Shown here piece after piece: positions 11,336-22,404 of a DNA stretch of 64,000 bases (the first letter of the stretch is position 1; each line of letters begins with the position of its first letter). The position numbers were made by a program, and so were the translations under genes. Below the pieces are notes generated by a model. The model saw only the letters and a list, made by a program, of their open reading frames with translations. It did no database searches and was not told the origin of the DNA. Location: positions 2,473,245 through 2,537,244 of the forward strand of contig NC_051119.1 of the NCBI RefSeq assembly GCF_014839805.1, in the 5' to 3' direction. This stretch comes from Manduca sexta (Eukaryota; Arthropoda; Insecta; Lepidoptera; Sphingidae).

Positions 11336-12022
11336 TTAGCTGTTGGTGGTCCGATCTACGCAGAACGAGCTCACAGTGTCTTGAAGTCTGGCAGCCGGTC
11401 TTTTGGGTTCCGATTTAATTAAATGTAGAACTGGATCCCAGGCTTGTGCAAGCTTCCAACCATCTTCCCTATTGAAATTAGGATGTTTTTTAATTTCAAT
11501 AGCCTCGCGAATCATCCTAGGCAGTAATCGGTGTTCTTCGGCGAGGATTTGTGGCTTGTCTAGTCGCAGATAATGATTGGCGCCTCCCTCAGAGTGTTCA
11601 GCGACTGCAGACTTCGTCGAGCGTCGGTGTTTCACGTCAGCTATATGTTCTTTTACGCGGGTCCCTATATTTCTTTTTGTTTGCCCGATATAAGAGAGGC
11701 CACAGTAGCAATCTATTTTGTATACTCCCGGTTCTTGTAGAGGTATGTGACACTTGACAGGTGGTAAAAATTGACTAATCTTCTTAGGCGGCTTAAAATA
11801 AGTTTTTATGGAAGCACGCTTCAGGATGTAGCCAATCTTGTCGGTGACTCCTCTTACATATGGTAATACAACCGGAACACGTTCAACTGTGGCTGGTTTC
11901 ACTCGGTTTCTGTGACGGCGGCGTGGAATTTGGAGCTTGTTGTCTCGCAGTACTTGCTTGACATGTTGCAGCTCAGCGGCCAGGTGTTTCTCGTCACAGA
12001 TTCCTTGTGCTCTCTGAAACAC
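11336..12022 (-). pseudogene. Penelope-like GIY-YIG endonuclease domain (RT missing)
   Basis: The 228-codon frame encodes the C-terminal part of a Penelope-like polyprotein. The GIY-YIG core is visible at about residues 100-125 (GVYKIDCYCGLSYIGQTKRN), followed by the conserved Arg/His helix (GTRVKEHIADVKH) and a downstream SAVAEH segment with an Asn/Glu-rich tail. The domain nicks DNA at the integration site. The frame begins in a 17-bp hairpin at 11993-12036 rather than in a normal gene start, so the ATG is probably accidental. Without RT it cannot mobilise itself. The endonuclease part is intact enough to suggest a recent insertion. Confidence 0.85.
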
Positions 12023-12036
12023 AAGGAATCTGTGAC
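11993..12036. repeat. Perfect 17-bp hairpin at the Penelope ORF start
   Basis: gtcacagattccttgtg at 11993-12009 pairs with cacaaggaatctgtgac at 12020-12036 across a 10-base loop. Confidence 0.9.
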
Positions 12037-12122
12037 AAGAAATAAAATACTAACACCGCGATAGAATCCGAAAATTAGTTTAATTTCAATGTCTAACATT
12101 CGCGTAAACATAAGAAATCATT

Positions 12123-12320
12123 ATTCCTATAGAGAACTTCTCAGATGTGCAGGTTTCCTCACGATGTTTTCCTTCACCGTTAAAGTGAACGATAAATTCA
12201 CAAAGAATACACACATGATTTTAGAAAAGTCAGAGGTGTGTGCCCTTGTGATTTGAACCTACGGACATTCATCTTGGCAGTCCGTTCCACACCTAACTAG
12301 GCTATCGCCGCCGATTTTGA
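12123..12320 (-). repeat. SINE-A, right part, with right target duplication (12123-12137)
   Basis: Continues the SINE interrupted at 11150, through the B and A boxes, to caactaggctatcgccgc. The head sequence is well preserved (cctaactaggctatcgccg). Confidence 0.9.
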
Positions 12321-12494
12321 ATATGTATGAAATTTGTGTCGCAAAAAATGTCGCTTAAGTCAATTAGCCTTTCAACCGACGATATTCTGCTCACAAATAT
12401 TTGAAATTTCAATCTTTTAACCGATTTAATGCTATTTTACAGAAGGATTATTTATTATTTTTCGTGTTATTGCTATTAATATTTTTTTTATGTG

Positions 12495-12605
12495 CCAGCA
12501 TAGGCAGACGAGCTAGCGGCCCGCCTGATGGTAAGCGGCCAACGTTGCTCATGGACTCGGTGATGCCAGGGACACAAACAAGCCGCTGCCTACCATAGGG
12601 ACAAT
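12495..12605. repeat. rep-F fragment
   Basis: gcccgcctgatggtaagcgg, then cgatgccagggacac and agccgctgcctacc. It shares the CCTGATGGTAAG module with rep-D and rep-E but has a different body. Confidence 0.55.
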
Positions 12606-12941
12606 ATGCACTAAATTAAACCTAATAAACTAACCTATCATACCAATCTTAATGCTACAAATACCACGAAATATTTCTTGAAAGGCAAATACACTGAAAA
12701 AAAAAATGTACCAAACACACAATCTATAAACGTATAAGTAAAAAGTATTTCAAACTATGTTAGATATGAAAGGGCTTCAACTCATATGCTAGCAACAAAG
12801 CCAGCGCTGGTCTTGCGCTTGGCCTTTTTATTATTGGTGATATCATAAAATGCGCCTCTGATTCGTTATTACTATTTATATAATCATATACAAGTTAGGT
12901 ATTTATATGTTTTCCAAATAAGAAAATCAAAAGTCAATATA

Positions 12942-13108
12942 CATCGATATTTATTATGTACTACGTACTAGATTTGGCGTTCCGAACATTCACTGTGTTC
13001 AACTGAAATGAACTGCAATCCATTCAGTGACTTTAGTATGGTCAATATTGACAGCTTGTGGTTGTATACGAAGTGGCGCTCATGATATAAGAACTCGAGT
13101 CTAAGTAT
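12942..13108 (-). repeat. rep-G copy, inverted partner of 51700-51872
   Basis: The block from the ATCGAT/TAGATTTGGCGTTCCGAACA region to cagcttgtggttgtatacga and gtggcgctcatgatata is the reverse complement of 51700-51872 with modest divergence. No coding capacity. Confidence 0.75.
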
Positions 13109-14539
13109 AAGCTTGGATTTGCATATTTTAAGAAAGAGATAGAATACATAGCCCAACAGAAAAATAGGAATTCAGTTTGACTCAACAGTGTTAGAATCTT
13201 ATCAAATTAAATAATTTATTTTTAAATAAAAGTAGATATTTTGTAATAGATGATATAATTTAATTTAGTTCGCTACTATTTATTTATAAGTTTATAAATC
13301 TGAGTTTTAAATTAAATAGGAGATCAAATCATAATCTACACCTAGTTATAATACTTTTAGTTACTTCATAATTCCAAGAATTCATTAACAGAGTTAAAGA
13401 ATTTATTGATGAAAAAACTTTAAGTTTCTTTTTAAATTCAATAATGCTAGCGATATTTATCTGTCCCCATTCGATAAATTCTTTTCATTTCCAATTCTTA
13501 AAACCCTTATTATCCGCACTTACCTGTCAATTATTTAGTTCCCGCTTGCAACAAACGTCATCCATGTTTGGCATAAGTCCAAACACGAAACATCTAATAA
13601 CATCTAACAAAGACAGCCACAAACAAAGGCATCTTGACCCCATTCGCACAATGCGAGTACGGCCCAGTGGGAAAGGAACCGGTTTGACCGCGGGGCAATT
13701 TTTCGCACTATTTCACCTGTCTGAAGCAACACTCGCCGTTTTTACTGCTACGTTGATGTTGGGGTGCTGGATGTGGCTGTAAGGCGTCGCGCAGTCGCAT
13801 AGTAAAGACAGCGCGTATTATGCTTTCAACTTCTATTTTAGCATCTTTAGAAACTATCAATTGTTATATTAGGCATTATTTGCGGCTTCGCTTGAATGAA
13901 AAGTCTATCTCGGTACAAAAGCCCCTATAACGTAGCGATTCATAGAGGTAGATGCAAGAGGCATCTATTTAAAAACCGATCAATGAATTAAATTATTTGC
14001 TAGGGCAGCAAATTACTGGAATAAAAAGTAATATATGTGTTATGATTATGGTTTACAGATTTGCCAAATTTCATCTAAATGCGTTCAACTGTTGCTGTGT
14101 TTACTTCTAATAAATACCCAAAAATTATCGCAAACATTTCCATTTATATTAAGTAAGATAAAAGTTCTCGGTTTTATTGTCTTCACGCTGGTGCAGTGGA
14201 TCGGCAGAGTTTAAACACCTTCGAAATTCTATGAAGAATTCTAGTTATATTTCCATCGCGGCTCGAAATAAAGTTTGGAAACTTTGCTGCACCATTAAGC
14301 TGTGAAATAGTTTGACGGCACACGTGTTCCCTCTTATGATATTGAGTCCTCTTACGTAACGTGAAAAGATATAAAATAAATGAATAATATGGCTAATGAT
14401 CTTGATAATTGTATTAATTAATACAATTTTATACAAAGTTGGCAAACTGAAACTGAAAAATGTTGACACACATGAAAACTTATGCTATATAACATAGACA
14501 TGTTTCAAAATAACTGAGAGAAGAAACATTTGGCATAAT
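13109..14539. other. Mostly unique sequence, no supported gene
   Basis: The longest open frame is 13444-13782 (112 codons, plus). It has no recognisable domain, but its second half lies in a GC-richer patch (13620-13800), unlike the surroundings. It could be a remnant exon or chance. Confidence 0.35.
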
Positions 14540-14730
14540 GATTTCTTTTATTTACGCGAATTATAGACATTGAATTAAAACAATTTTGCCGATTTCTATC
14601 GAAGTTTTTTATATTGTAACTCTCTGCTGACATTTAGAAGAAATTGCAGCATTTAAAGGTCAGGAGGGGACTGAGATGATACAATATCTACGTTTATATT
14701 ATAATTATACGGAGAAAATTATAATTTAAA
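14540..14730 (-). repeat. Decayed Penelope-like end fragment
   Basis: Keeps the order of the Penelope end at 11151-11320 (attgaattaaaacaatttt, tttctatcg, ctgcagcatt-like block, ggggactgag, caatatctac) with many changes. Confidence 0.55.
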
Positions 14731-15267
14731 AACCCTTATAAAATCCAGAAAAATTGTTTTATTTTAAGGAAACATTTTGATTAGAACATTTACTGTCTTC
14801 AACATAATCAAACAAGTCTTCGTAGTGCACGATCATGATCGATATTTCTTGCCGGGCGATCTATTCTTTGGACCTTACTTCACTTAACAATAGGTCCAGA
14901 AAACTTTGCCTTACAAACATAAGAAGAAAATGGTTTGTTGGTTACCTAATCATAAAGCTATCAAAGCCACTTCTAGAATGCCATAGTGCTTTGGATTTTT
15001 GGCTGAGCTATCACTTAAAGATATAGGTCACTTCTGTTTGCAGTTGCTGATTAGTCGACGATATATTTAGTTTGATGAGGCAGTGACGGGGTTGTTTATT
15101 TGCCGATAAAATCTTTGCCATGGGAAAATGGTTCTTATATGTAACATTAAGAGTTCATTTTTGATACCACTTTACTCAAGCCCTTAAAATATTCTATTAT
15201 ACTGCTGTATCTGTAAAATTATTATAATTAGATTTATTGAAAAGAAGATAGGTAGAAGAAATTATTA
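14731..15267. other. Anonymous AT-rich sequence
   Basis: No gene or repeat recognised. Confidence 0.4.
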
Positions 15268-15345
15268 GTGGAAGGATATTTGTAGCGATCATCGTATGCA
15301 AGATGTAAAACCCGCCATTGCAATATAAGTAAGCTTACTTGTCAT
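15268..15345 (+). repeat. rep-E fragment
   Basis: gtggaaggatatttgtagcg followed by gcaagatgtaaaacccgcc. Confidence 0.55.
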
Positions 15346-15609
15346 ATAAAAATAGTTCATAACTCAATAACAATTAAAGTTCAATTCGACTTTTACGACT
15401 ATTCCACTGTAACGAGTCACACGAAAATTAACCTTAACAACAAAGTACGTAACGCTACATTGTGTGGGAAATAAAATAATTTGCCGAGACCACGACGTTC
15501 GTGCGACATAATTTAGCATACTATGACATTTAGGTTGGCGTATACTTATCTCTAAAACCTCGAGAATATAGAATATCTATGTAGTAGATGTTAGAGTTTT
15601 GCTGGGGTT

Positions 15610-15865
15610 AAGATTTGGATCCGTCCGGATAGCTACCACCAGTCGACGCCACTAGTCGGGATGGTAAGTGGAGTGGGGTTTGACGAGTGATGATTATCCC
15701 TAAGCAGTCGATACAATTATGCCGGCCTGTAGGAACCGGCTATTTACAGGGTAATTCCGGAACGCGGCACATTTAGGTGGGCTCCTATGGCGAGTTTTAA
15801 CACTTTGTGTACGGTGGTCGCTATCAGGGCGGATATAAAGTATATCCTACCACCAGCAAATTGTA
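15610..15865 (-). repeat. rep-E copy
   Basis: Ends at tatcctaccaccagc. Inner blocks ggtcgctatcagggcggata and gccggcctgtaggaaccgg are clear. Confidence 0.78.
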
Positions 15866-16019
15866 AAGTATATAACAGTTAGGCAAAATAAGAGAACTTA
15901 TTGGATCTTTAAAATATTTTAATCCATATCTAGATTAAACCCATGTTTGCATCATTGTCCTCAAGCATTTTGGATTATCTCTGGCCAACAAGAGCCTCAT
16001 TTTCTCATTATCAAATAAA

Positions 16020-16165
16020 CTGCCATAGAGGCCCACGTAAGTGTGTCTCGTTCCGGGATCAGCCTATGCACATCCTGGTCTAAAGGCCGGCATAATTGTA
16101 TCAACTGTCGAGTGGCAATCACCTGGTCGACATTCTATCGGACCCCAATCCATCTACCAACAGGT
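16020..16165 (+). repeat. rep-E copy, 5' truncated
   Basis: gcccacgtaagtgtgtctcg through ccatctaccaacaggt. Confidence 0.68.
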
Positions 16166-16432
16166 AAAGTAGGTTCATATATCCGAGCCCGAATAAAAAG
16201 ACACTCCAATATCACCCGATAAAACTCCAACAAACAAATCATACCATCTGGTGCGCTAAGTGTGCTGCAATCCTTACACATGAAAGAGTTTATCTTGAAG
16301 ACGCCCTATATTTAAGACCTTGGGACAGTGTCGAGGTAAATATGAGTTATATGAATACATAACATTAAATTACGGTAGAACGCATTCATTTCAACAAGGT
16401 AGGTCGTATGTGTACTAATATTTTGTCTATTT

Positions 16433-16793
16433 TACTGTACAAGCTTAAATAGCGGCGATAGTCTAGTTGGGTGTGGAACGGACTGCCAAGAGGAATGTCC
16501 GCAGGTTCAAATCCCAAGGGCACACACCTCTGACTTTTCTAAAATCATGTGTGTATTCTTTGTGAATTTATCATTCGCTTTAACGGTGAAGGAAAACATC
16601 GTGAGGAAACCCGCACATAAGAAAAGTTCTCTATAGGAATTTCGAAGGTGTGCGAAGTCTACCAATCCGCACTAGGCCAGCGTGGTGGACTAAGGGCTAA
16701 TTCCTCTCAGTAGTAGAGGAGGCCCATGCCCAACAGTGGGCAAGTATAAAATACAGAGCTGATATTATTATTATTATATTATACTGTACAAGC
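16433..16793 (+). repeat. Full-length SINE-A (16445-16781) with 12-bp target duplications
   Basis: tactgtacaagc occurs at 16433-16444 and 16782-16793. Between them lies a complete SINE-A with A box (tagtctagttgggtgtgg), B box (ggttcaaatcc) and TTATTATTA tail. This copy helps define the ends of the family. Confidence 0.93.
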
Positions 16794-16799
16794 ACTTTA

Positions 16800-17035
16800 T
16801 TTGCTGGTGGTAGGATATATTTTATATCCGTCCATAGCGAACATCCTACACAAGGTGTTAAAACCCGCCAAAGTCACGTAAGAGTGTCGCATTTCAGGAT
16901 CAGTCTGTGTATATCCGGTGCCAACAGGCCGGCATAATTGTGTCGACTGCCGAGGGGTAATCATCTCTCGTCAGTCAACATTCTATAGGACCCCACTCCA
17001 CTTACCATCAGGGGCAGGAGGATCAGTTTACCTTG
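16800..17035 (+). repeat. rep-E copy
   Basis: Begins tgctggtggtaggatatatt, just after the SINE target duplication, and ends cttaccatcaggggcagg. Confidence 0.8.
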
Positions 17036-17176
17036 CCCGTACAAAAAAGAAATATGTTGAATAATCTTGCACATATTTCTAAAACATGGAATGCCTGTTT
17101 CATGGCTTTCAAGCAGTATTTGACAGTTATCATATTAAACAGCTAATTATTATTATTTCCCAAAACTATTTTTACA

Positions 17177-17385
17177 TAATGATTTCTTATGTTTACGCGA
17201 ATGTTAGACATTGAAATTAAACTAATTTTCGGATTCTATCGCGGTGTTAGTATTTTATTTTTATTTTCTCTGGACGTTTCGAAGACTTTGCAGCCTTCAT
17301 GGTCACGGGGGGGACTGAGGTGTTGTTCATCCGTAAAGTCAAAGTTACAATATCTACCTACATTTTACAATTATACAACTTTTTT
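17177..17385 (-). repeat. Penelope-like end fragment
   Basis: Starts aatgatttcttatgtttacg and matches the ends of the element at 11151-12122 closely, with the GAAGACTTTGCAGCC and TCACGGGGGGGACTGAGG blocks. No coding part. Confidence 0.82.
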
Positions 17386-17816
17386 ATTTTTTTTTAAATT
17401 TCTATTAAATTTCTATTTTTACATATCAAGATTTTGGTCCCCTAGCAGCCTTATTAGGCTTAACCCGTAATTTATGTGTCAGTATTTCACCAGTATGATA
17501 TTGGCTTAACATTAATCAATCAATTTATTTACTTTGCAAATATGAGTACATTATTAGGTGACGTATTTTATAACATTACCATATTTAGTCGAATGACGAG
17601 CAAAATTACAATAAAATGTGTCATAACATCATTACAACATATAAAATTTAATCTCAAAGTTAAGCTAAAACTAACATTATAGTTTTATGCATTAGATAGT
17701 ACTGATAAACTATAATCTATCACAGCAGTTACAATTTAGTGACATCATCCTCATCAGCCACATAGAGTCCACTGCTGAACATAGGCCTAGGGACATAATT
17801 TAGGATTTATATGTAT

Positions 17817-18282
17817 ATAAATAATATAGGTAAGTATTATTTTACATGTGTTCAGATCTTAATCCGCTTATGCTAATGTACATATTACTCATGTTGACTG
17901 AGTTTTTCAGTGTTAATTTGTATTTGGTCGGATAATACATTTATGTGATTACTAGCGACCCGCCCCGGCTTCGCACGGGTGCAATGCTGACTATTTAATG
18001 GATATTATTATACATATAAACCTTCCTCTTGGATCACTCTATTTATTGAAAAAAACCGCATCAAAATCCGTTGCGTAGTTTTAAAGATTTAAGCACACAT
18101 AGGGACAGAGAAAGCGACTTTGTTTTATACTATGTAGTGCTGATGAATAATAAATATAGGTAAGTATTATTTTACATGTGTTCAGATCTTAATCAGCTTA
18201 TGCTAATGTACATATTACTCATGTTGACTGAGTTTTATAGTGTGATTTTGTATTTGGTCGGATAATACGTTTATGTGATTGT
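17817..18282. repeat. 140-bp direct repeat flanking a short interspersed element
   Basis: 17817-17956 and 18145-18282 are near-identical (tataggtaagtattatttta and tactcatgttgactgagttt in both). Between them, 17953-18140 is a common insect repeat that starts actagcgacccgccccggct and ends gttttatactatgtagt. The flanking repeats are much longer than an ordinary target duplication. Confidence 0.75.
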
Positions 18283-18425
18283 TAGAATTGACCCAAATGT
18301 GAAATAGGTTTGAAATGTTAAAATTTAGGGTCTGGAATTGATGCCTGATATAACGATGAGCTGGCATATTATTATGGGACGGAACACACATGGCGGAAAT
18401 TGACTGCAATAATAACACCTCTGTC
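18275..18425 (+). repeat. SINE-B body fragment
   Basis: ggtctggaattgatgcctga followed by ataacgatgagctggc and atgggacggaacacacatgg follows the SINE-B body. The head is missing. Confidence 0.6.
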
Positions 18426-18454
18426 TAACCTTTCGAGGGTAAAAGGCATAAGAG

Positions 18455-18775
18455 TATATTTTTTATTGCTTTGACTGACGAGACAAGCTTACCGTTCGCC
18501 TGATGGTAAGCGATACGACCGCCCATAAACAGTAGAAACACCATCCCACACCTTGAATTACAAAGTATTGTTTGGTATTCCACTGCGCTCGCCATCCTGA
18601 GACATGAGATGTTATGTTTCATTATGTCCAGTAGTTACACTGGCTACAATGTCCTTCAAACCGGAACACAACAGCGACTACACACTACTACTTAGCGGCA
18701 GAACTAGACATTGCGGTGGTACCTATCTAGGCGAACTCTTGCATGTGGGAGTCCTACCACCAGTCTTATAAGAAC
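18455..18775 (+). repeat. rep-D copy
   Basis: Near full length, from gactgacgagacaagcttac to cctaccaccagt. Confidence 0.8.
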
Positions 18776-19495
18776 CTACTTATATATGACGATTTATTGT
18801 TATAGCTCGACTATCATCACCATCAGTGAGCGGCGAACACTGCGTACCTACCACCAGTAAAACTATATGCGGAATAATATAATGTACGCGAAAGAATAAT
18901 ATTAATATCCTATTCAATTCCGTAAAAAAATACAAATGACTACACATTAATTTTGTTGCAAACGTTCAGATCATCCAGATATGTTAATTGTGCTGGTCAC
19001 ATCGCGATTGTAATCAGCGGAAGCAATGCATTTTGACTAATGGATTACAATTCACGTTGGAATTTTATAATTGTTATTAATGATGCGGCAGATATCTGTG
19101 TATTTATATTTATATGGACAGGTGAATGGCTAAATAACTTAAGCGACATTTTTTTTTCTATTTATTTATTTACAAATCATAGCACTTACATTAAGTGGGT
19201 TATTACAACTGAGTTAGGATGCGCACTAAGTTTAGAACTTGTATCGCGTATCCTTTACAAACCAGTAACAATAATTAAATTTGTCAGACTCTAGTTCGAC
19301 GTCTCAAAGTTACAAAAAAAGAAATCAAATAACAATAAAAGTAATAATAACTACAAAAATTCTCTATAAAGAATTAACTACTAAAGAAAAACAGCATGAA
19401 AGTTTTATACATATTGAAAATCAGTTTTTTTCTGTGTTTTATAAGTTAGTAAAAATTTTTTGAAAAAGAATGTCGCCTATATCAATTAGCCTTAG
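18776..19495. other. Anonymous sequence in copy A
   Basis: No gene recognised. The frame at 19040-19294 (and its copy at 36599) has no domain and no sign of selection. Confidence 0.4.
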
Positions 19496-19737
19496 ACTTT
19501 TCTAAATTATCTGTGTATTTTTTACGAATTTAACTTGTTTTAACGGCGAAGGAAAATATCGTGGGGCAACCTGCATACTTGAGAAGTTCTCTATAGGGAT
19601 TTCCAGGGTGTGTGAATTCTATTAATCCGTACTAGACCAGCATAGTGGACAAGCCTAATTCCTTCTCAGTAGTAGGGGAGGCCCGAGCCCAGCAGTGGGA
19701 CGGTATATAATACAAGACTGATATTATTATGTAAACA
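19496..19737 (+). repeat. SINE-A copy, 5' truncated
   Basis: Begins gacttttctaaattatctgt and ends at the tail. Confidence 0.85.
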
Positions 19738-20114
19738 TACATCCATCTTTCATTCTATATATCCTCTATGGTGATCGGGTCAGCTTTCCCCATTCATCTT
19801 TATCTAAAATCTCAAATCTACTTTACTTATTAAAAATATCTCCCATCAGCTACTAAAGGTAATTACGCCTCAAGCCTTACTACTTTATTCCAAGTTTGTA
19901 GTTTAAACTCACATAACCCGGCCAGTTTGTAAAGCCCCGTATATCCATTAGCCAACGTCGTTTATCATGACAATCCGCGCGGGCAGCGCTACATCCATTA
20001 ACGTTCGGTTAACCATCTCATTAGTGCGCGTTAGATTTGGAATTATGCGTGTTGCGACGAACACTGACGTATGGAAGCGACATCGGAGTCCATGTTAATG
20101 GCCGTCTCGGTTAT

Positions 20115-20620
20115 GATTTCTTACGTTTACGCGAATATTGATATTAAAAATTTAACTATTTTTCGGGTTTTATCGCGGTTTTAATACTTTACTTTTTCCC
20201 GACGTGTCGAAGATTCATCTGCGACTAGACAAGCGACAAAATTCTTGCCAAGGAACACCGATTCCTGCCTAAAATAATTCGCGAGGCTATTGCAATTAAA
20301 AAAACATCCAAATTTCAATAGACAAATGGTTGGAAGCTTGTACAGGCCTACATTAGTATAAGACAGTAAGATCCAGTTTAACATTTAATTAAATCGGAAC
20401 CTAAAAGACCGGCGGCCAGACTTCAACACTGTAAGCACATTCTGGGTAGATCGGACCACCAACAGCTAAAATTAAATGTATAATTGTAAAATGTAGGTAG
20501 ATATTGTAACTTTGACTTTGCGGATGACCAACACCTCAGTCTCCGCGTGGCCACGAAGGCTGCAAAGTCTTTGAAACGTCGGAAGAAAACAATAATATTA
20601 AAACCGCGAAAAAAATGGAA
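20115..20620 (+). repeat. Penelope-like fragment with GIY-YIG tail remnant
   Basis: Begins gatttcttacgtttacgcga. Then tgcgactagacaagc, gccaaggaacaccgattcct and attcgcgaggctattgcaat correspond to the region just after the GIY-YIG core in the element at 11336-12022. The closing block ggctgcaaagtctttgaaac is the usual end of this family. The frame is broken. Confidence 0.75.
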
Positions 20621-21214
20621 AAATAGTAAAACTTTTAAGTAGTTAAATTAGTCGATAACAACACGGTTTTACTCACGTTTAAAAAGTAGTCGGAATCGCC
20701 GACCAGTTTCAATAATATTATTTTGAAGTACTTCTCTATATTATACATATATTGCATACTCTTTATTTTTTTAGCAGAGGAACGACTCGTTATTACCCAT
20801 CACTTGGGGATCCGAGAAACGGTTATACATAGACCTATTGATTTTAAATGTCAATTGATCTCAACTTTAATGGCATTACAATATGTTCGGAATCAAGATC
20901 TTTACTATTGTTAATATTTAATGGAACTACTGTCCAAGACTTTGGAATTATTAATTCAATTACAGCCTATTTTCAAATAATCTTTTTGTCATCTGTCTTG
21001 TGCCAAATCCAATATAAATCGTTACCTTCTAGATGTGACTCGTAACGTCATCCGCTTGGAAGAAATTCCCAGGAGAGAATCTCACTGAGTAATTTCTAGC
21101 TTTTTAAAATTTACTATGAATTTGACTGAATTCAGTTCCAAATACACTGTCAAAGAAATCACAGTTGATAAGTAGATTAGTCAAAAAACAAATAATAGTA
21201 ATACCAGCCTTGTA
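20621..21214. other. Anonymous sequence in copy A
   Basis: No gene recognised. Copy B is most different here (38430-38780). Confidence 0.4.
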
Positions 21215-21452
21215 TTATATACTGCCCACTGCTGAGCACGAGCTTCTTCTACTACAGAGAGGGTTTAGGCTTTAGTCCATCACGCTAGCCCAGTGCAGAT
21301 GGGTAGACTTCACATAACTTCGAAATTCTTATGGAGAATTCTCACATATGTCAGTTTCTTCACCATGTTTTCCTCTACATTTAAAACGAAGGGTAATTGA
21401 TGAACAATACATAATAACTTCATAAACTCAGAGGTGTGTGATTGTAGCAGAA
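21215..21452 (-). repeat. SINE-A copy, diverged
   Basis: cttgtattatatactgccca through aaactcagaggtgtgtgat. The head boxes are missing. Confidence 0.75.
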
Positions 21453-21877
21453 TTTCCGCGACGCATATTTGCTACCTCCGATTAGGAAACTTCGGCGGGG
21501 ACTTGGCCGGTCAAGTGCAACATCTGCCTGACTGAAAATCTTCCCATTCCATAGATATTCAATAGATAGCAACCATCTGTTCCTCTACAGAAGCTGCAAC
21601 CTTCACGACGCTAAATATTATCAAGAACAAACCACATCTAGGCAACGTGTATCGACGTCGTACGTCAATGATGCCGGAATGCTATTACGTCGTCCGACGT
21701 TACAAGGTATTATAAGCTATTTACGATGATACATGACGTCACGGTCTCGGGACAGACGTTGATCTGATTAAGTTCACGGCTAAATGGGCGAATAGTGGCC
21801 AGTTTCGGACGCCTTTGTGTTGGCTCGCTACCTGTGTTTGACTGCGGTGTGTATCAAATAGCTATGGGTTTGATATA
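21453..21877. other. GC-richer stretch without a recognised gene
   Basis: Identical in copy B (38998-39417). It contains gacgtc-rich motifs (cgacgtcgtacgtcaatgat) but no usable frame. Confidence 0.4.
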
Positions 21878-22202
21878 TATGATATTATCCCTGTATTATA
21901 TACTGGCGCACTGCTAGGCAAAGGCTTCTTCTACTACTGAGAGATGCTTAGGCCTTAGTCAAACACGCTGGCCTAGAGCGGTTTCGTAGACTTCATACAC
22001 CCTTAAAATTTCTATTGAGAATTTCTCAGGTATGCAGGTTTCCTTACGATGTTTTCCTTCACCTTTAGAGCTAGCGTTAATTTACAAAGAATAAACACAT
22101 AATTTTTAGAAAAGTCAAAGGTGTGTGGTGATGTTCTTGGGTTCTGAACCTGCGGACATTCGTTCAGTCCGTTCCACAACCAACAAGGCTATTGCCGCTT
22201 TC
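21878..22202 (-). repeat. SINE-A copy
   Basis: tccctgtattatatactggc to caacaaggctattgccgc. Confidence 0.8.
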
Positions 22203-22404
22203 GTTGGGTGCTAGTTATAAATAATAATTACTGTGCATCATAATGCGGATAATATTTATATTAATACTCGCGATTTCGTTTGCGTGGAAAACCTTTTCCG
22301 CTTCAAATGTCCCTTATTTTAATGGGAAGCGCTATACCTGATAATAAGTATATCTCAGACACTTATGGTTCTTTATAATAATCAATTATCCTTAGTTCTA
22401 ATGG

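Larger units (their letters stand above)
11151..12122 (-). mobile_element. Penelope-like element, 5' truncated, with inverted ends
   Basis: A 972-bp insertion in a SINE-A, flanked by a perfect 15-bp target duplication. Its two ends carry a 51-bp inverted repeat (11151-11201 and 12040-12090) that starts ATTGAAATTAAACTAATTTT. Inside is the GIY-YIG part of a Penelope-type protein on the minus strand. The reverse transcriptase is absent. Inverted terminal segments and 5' truncation are common in Penelope-like insertions. Related fragments occur at 14540, 17177, 20115, 26560 and 52120. Confidence 0.88.

Noticed and set aside
13444..13782. A host gene
   Set aside because: No domain, no splice pattern and no supporting signal. 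Noted only as an unexplained patch.
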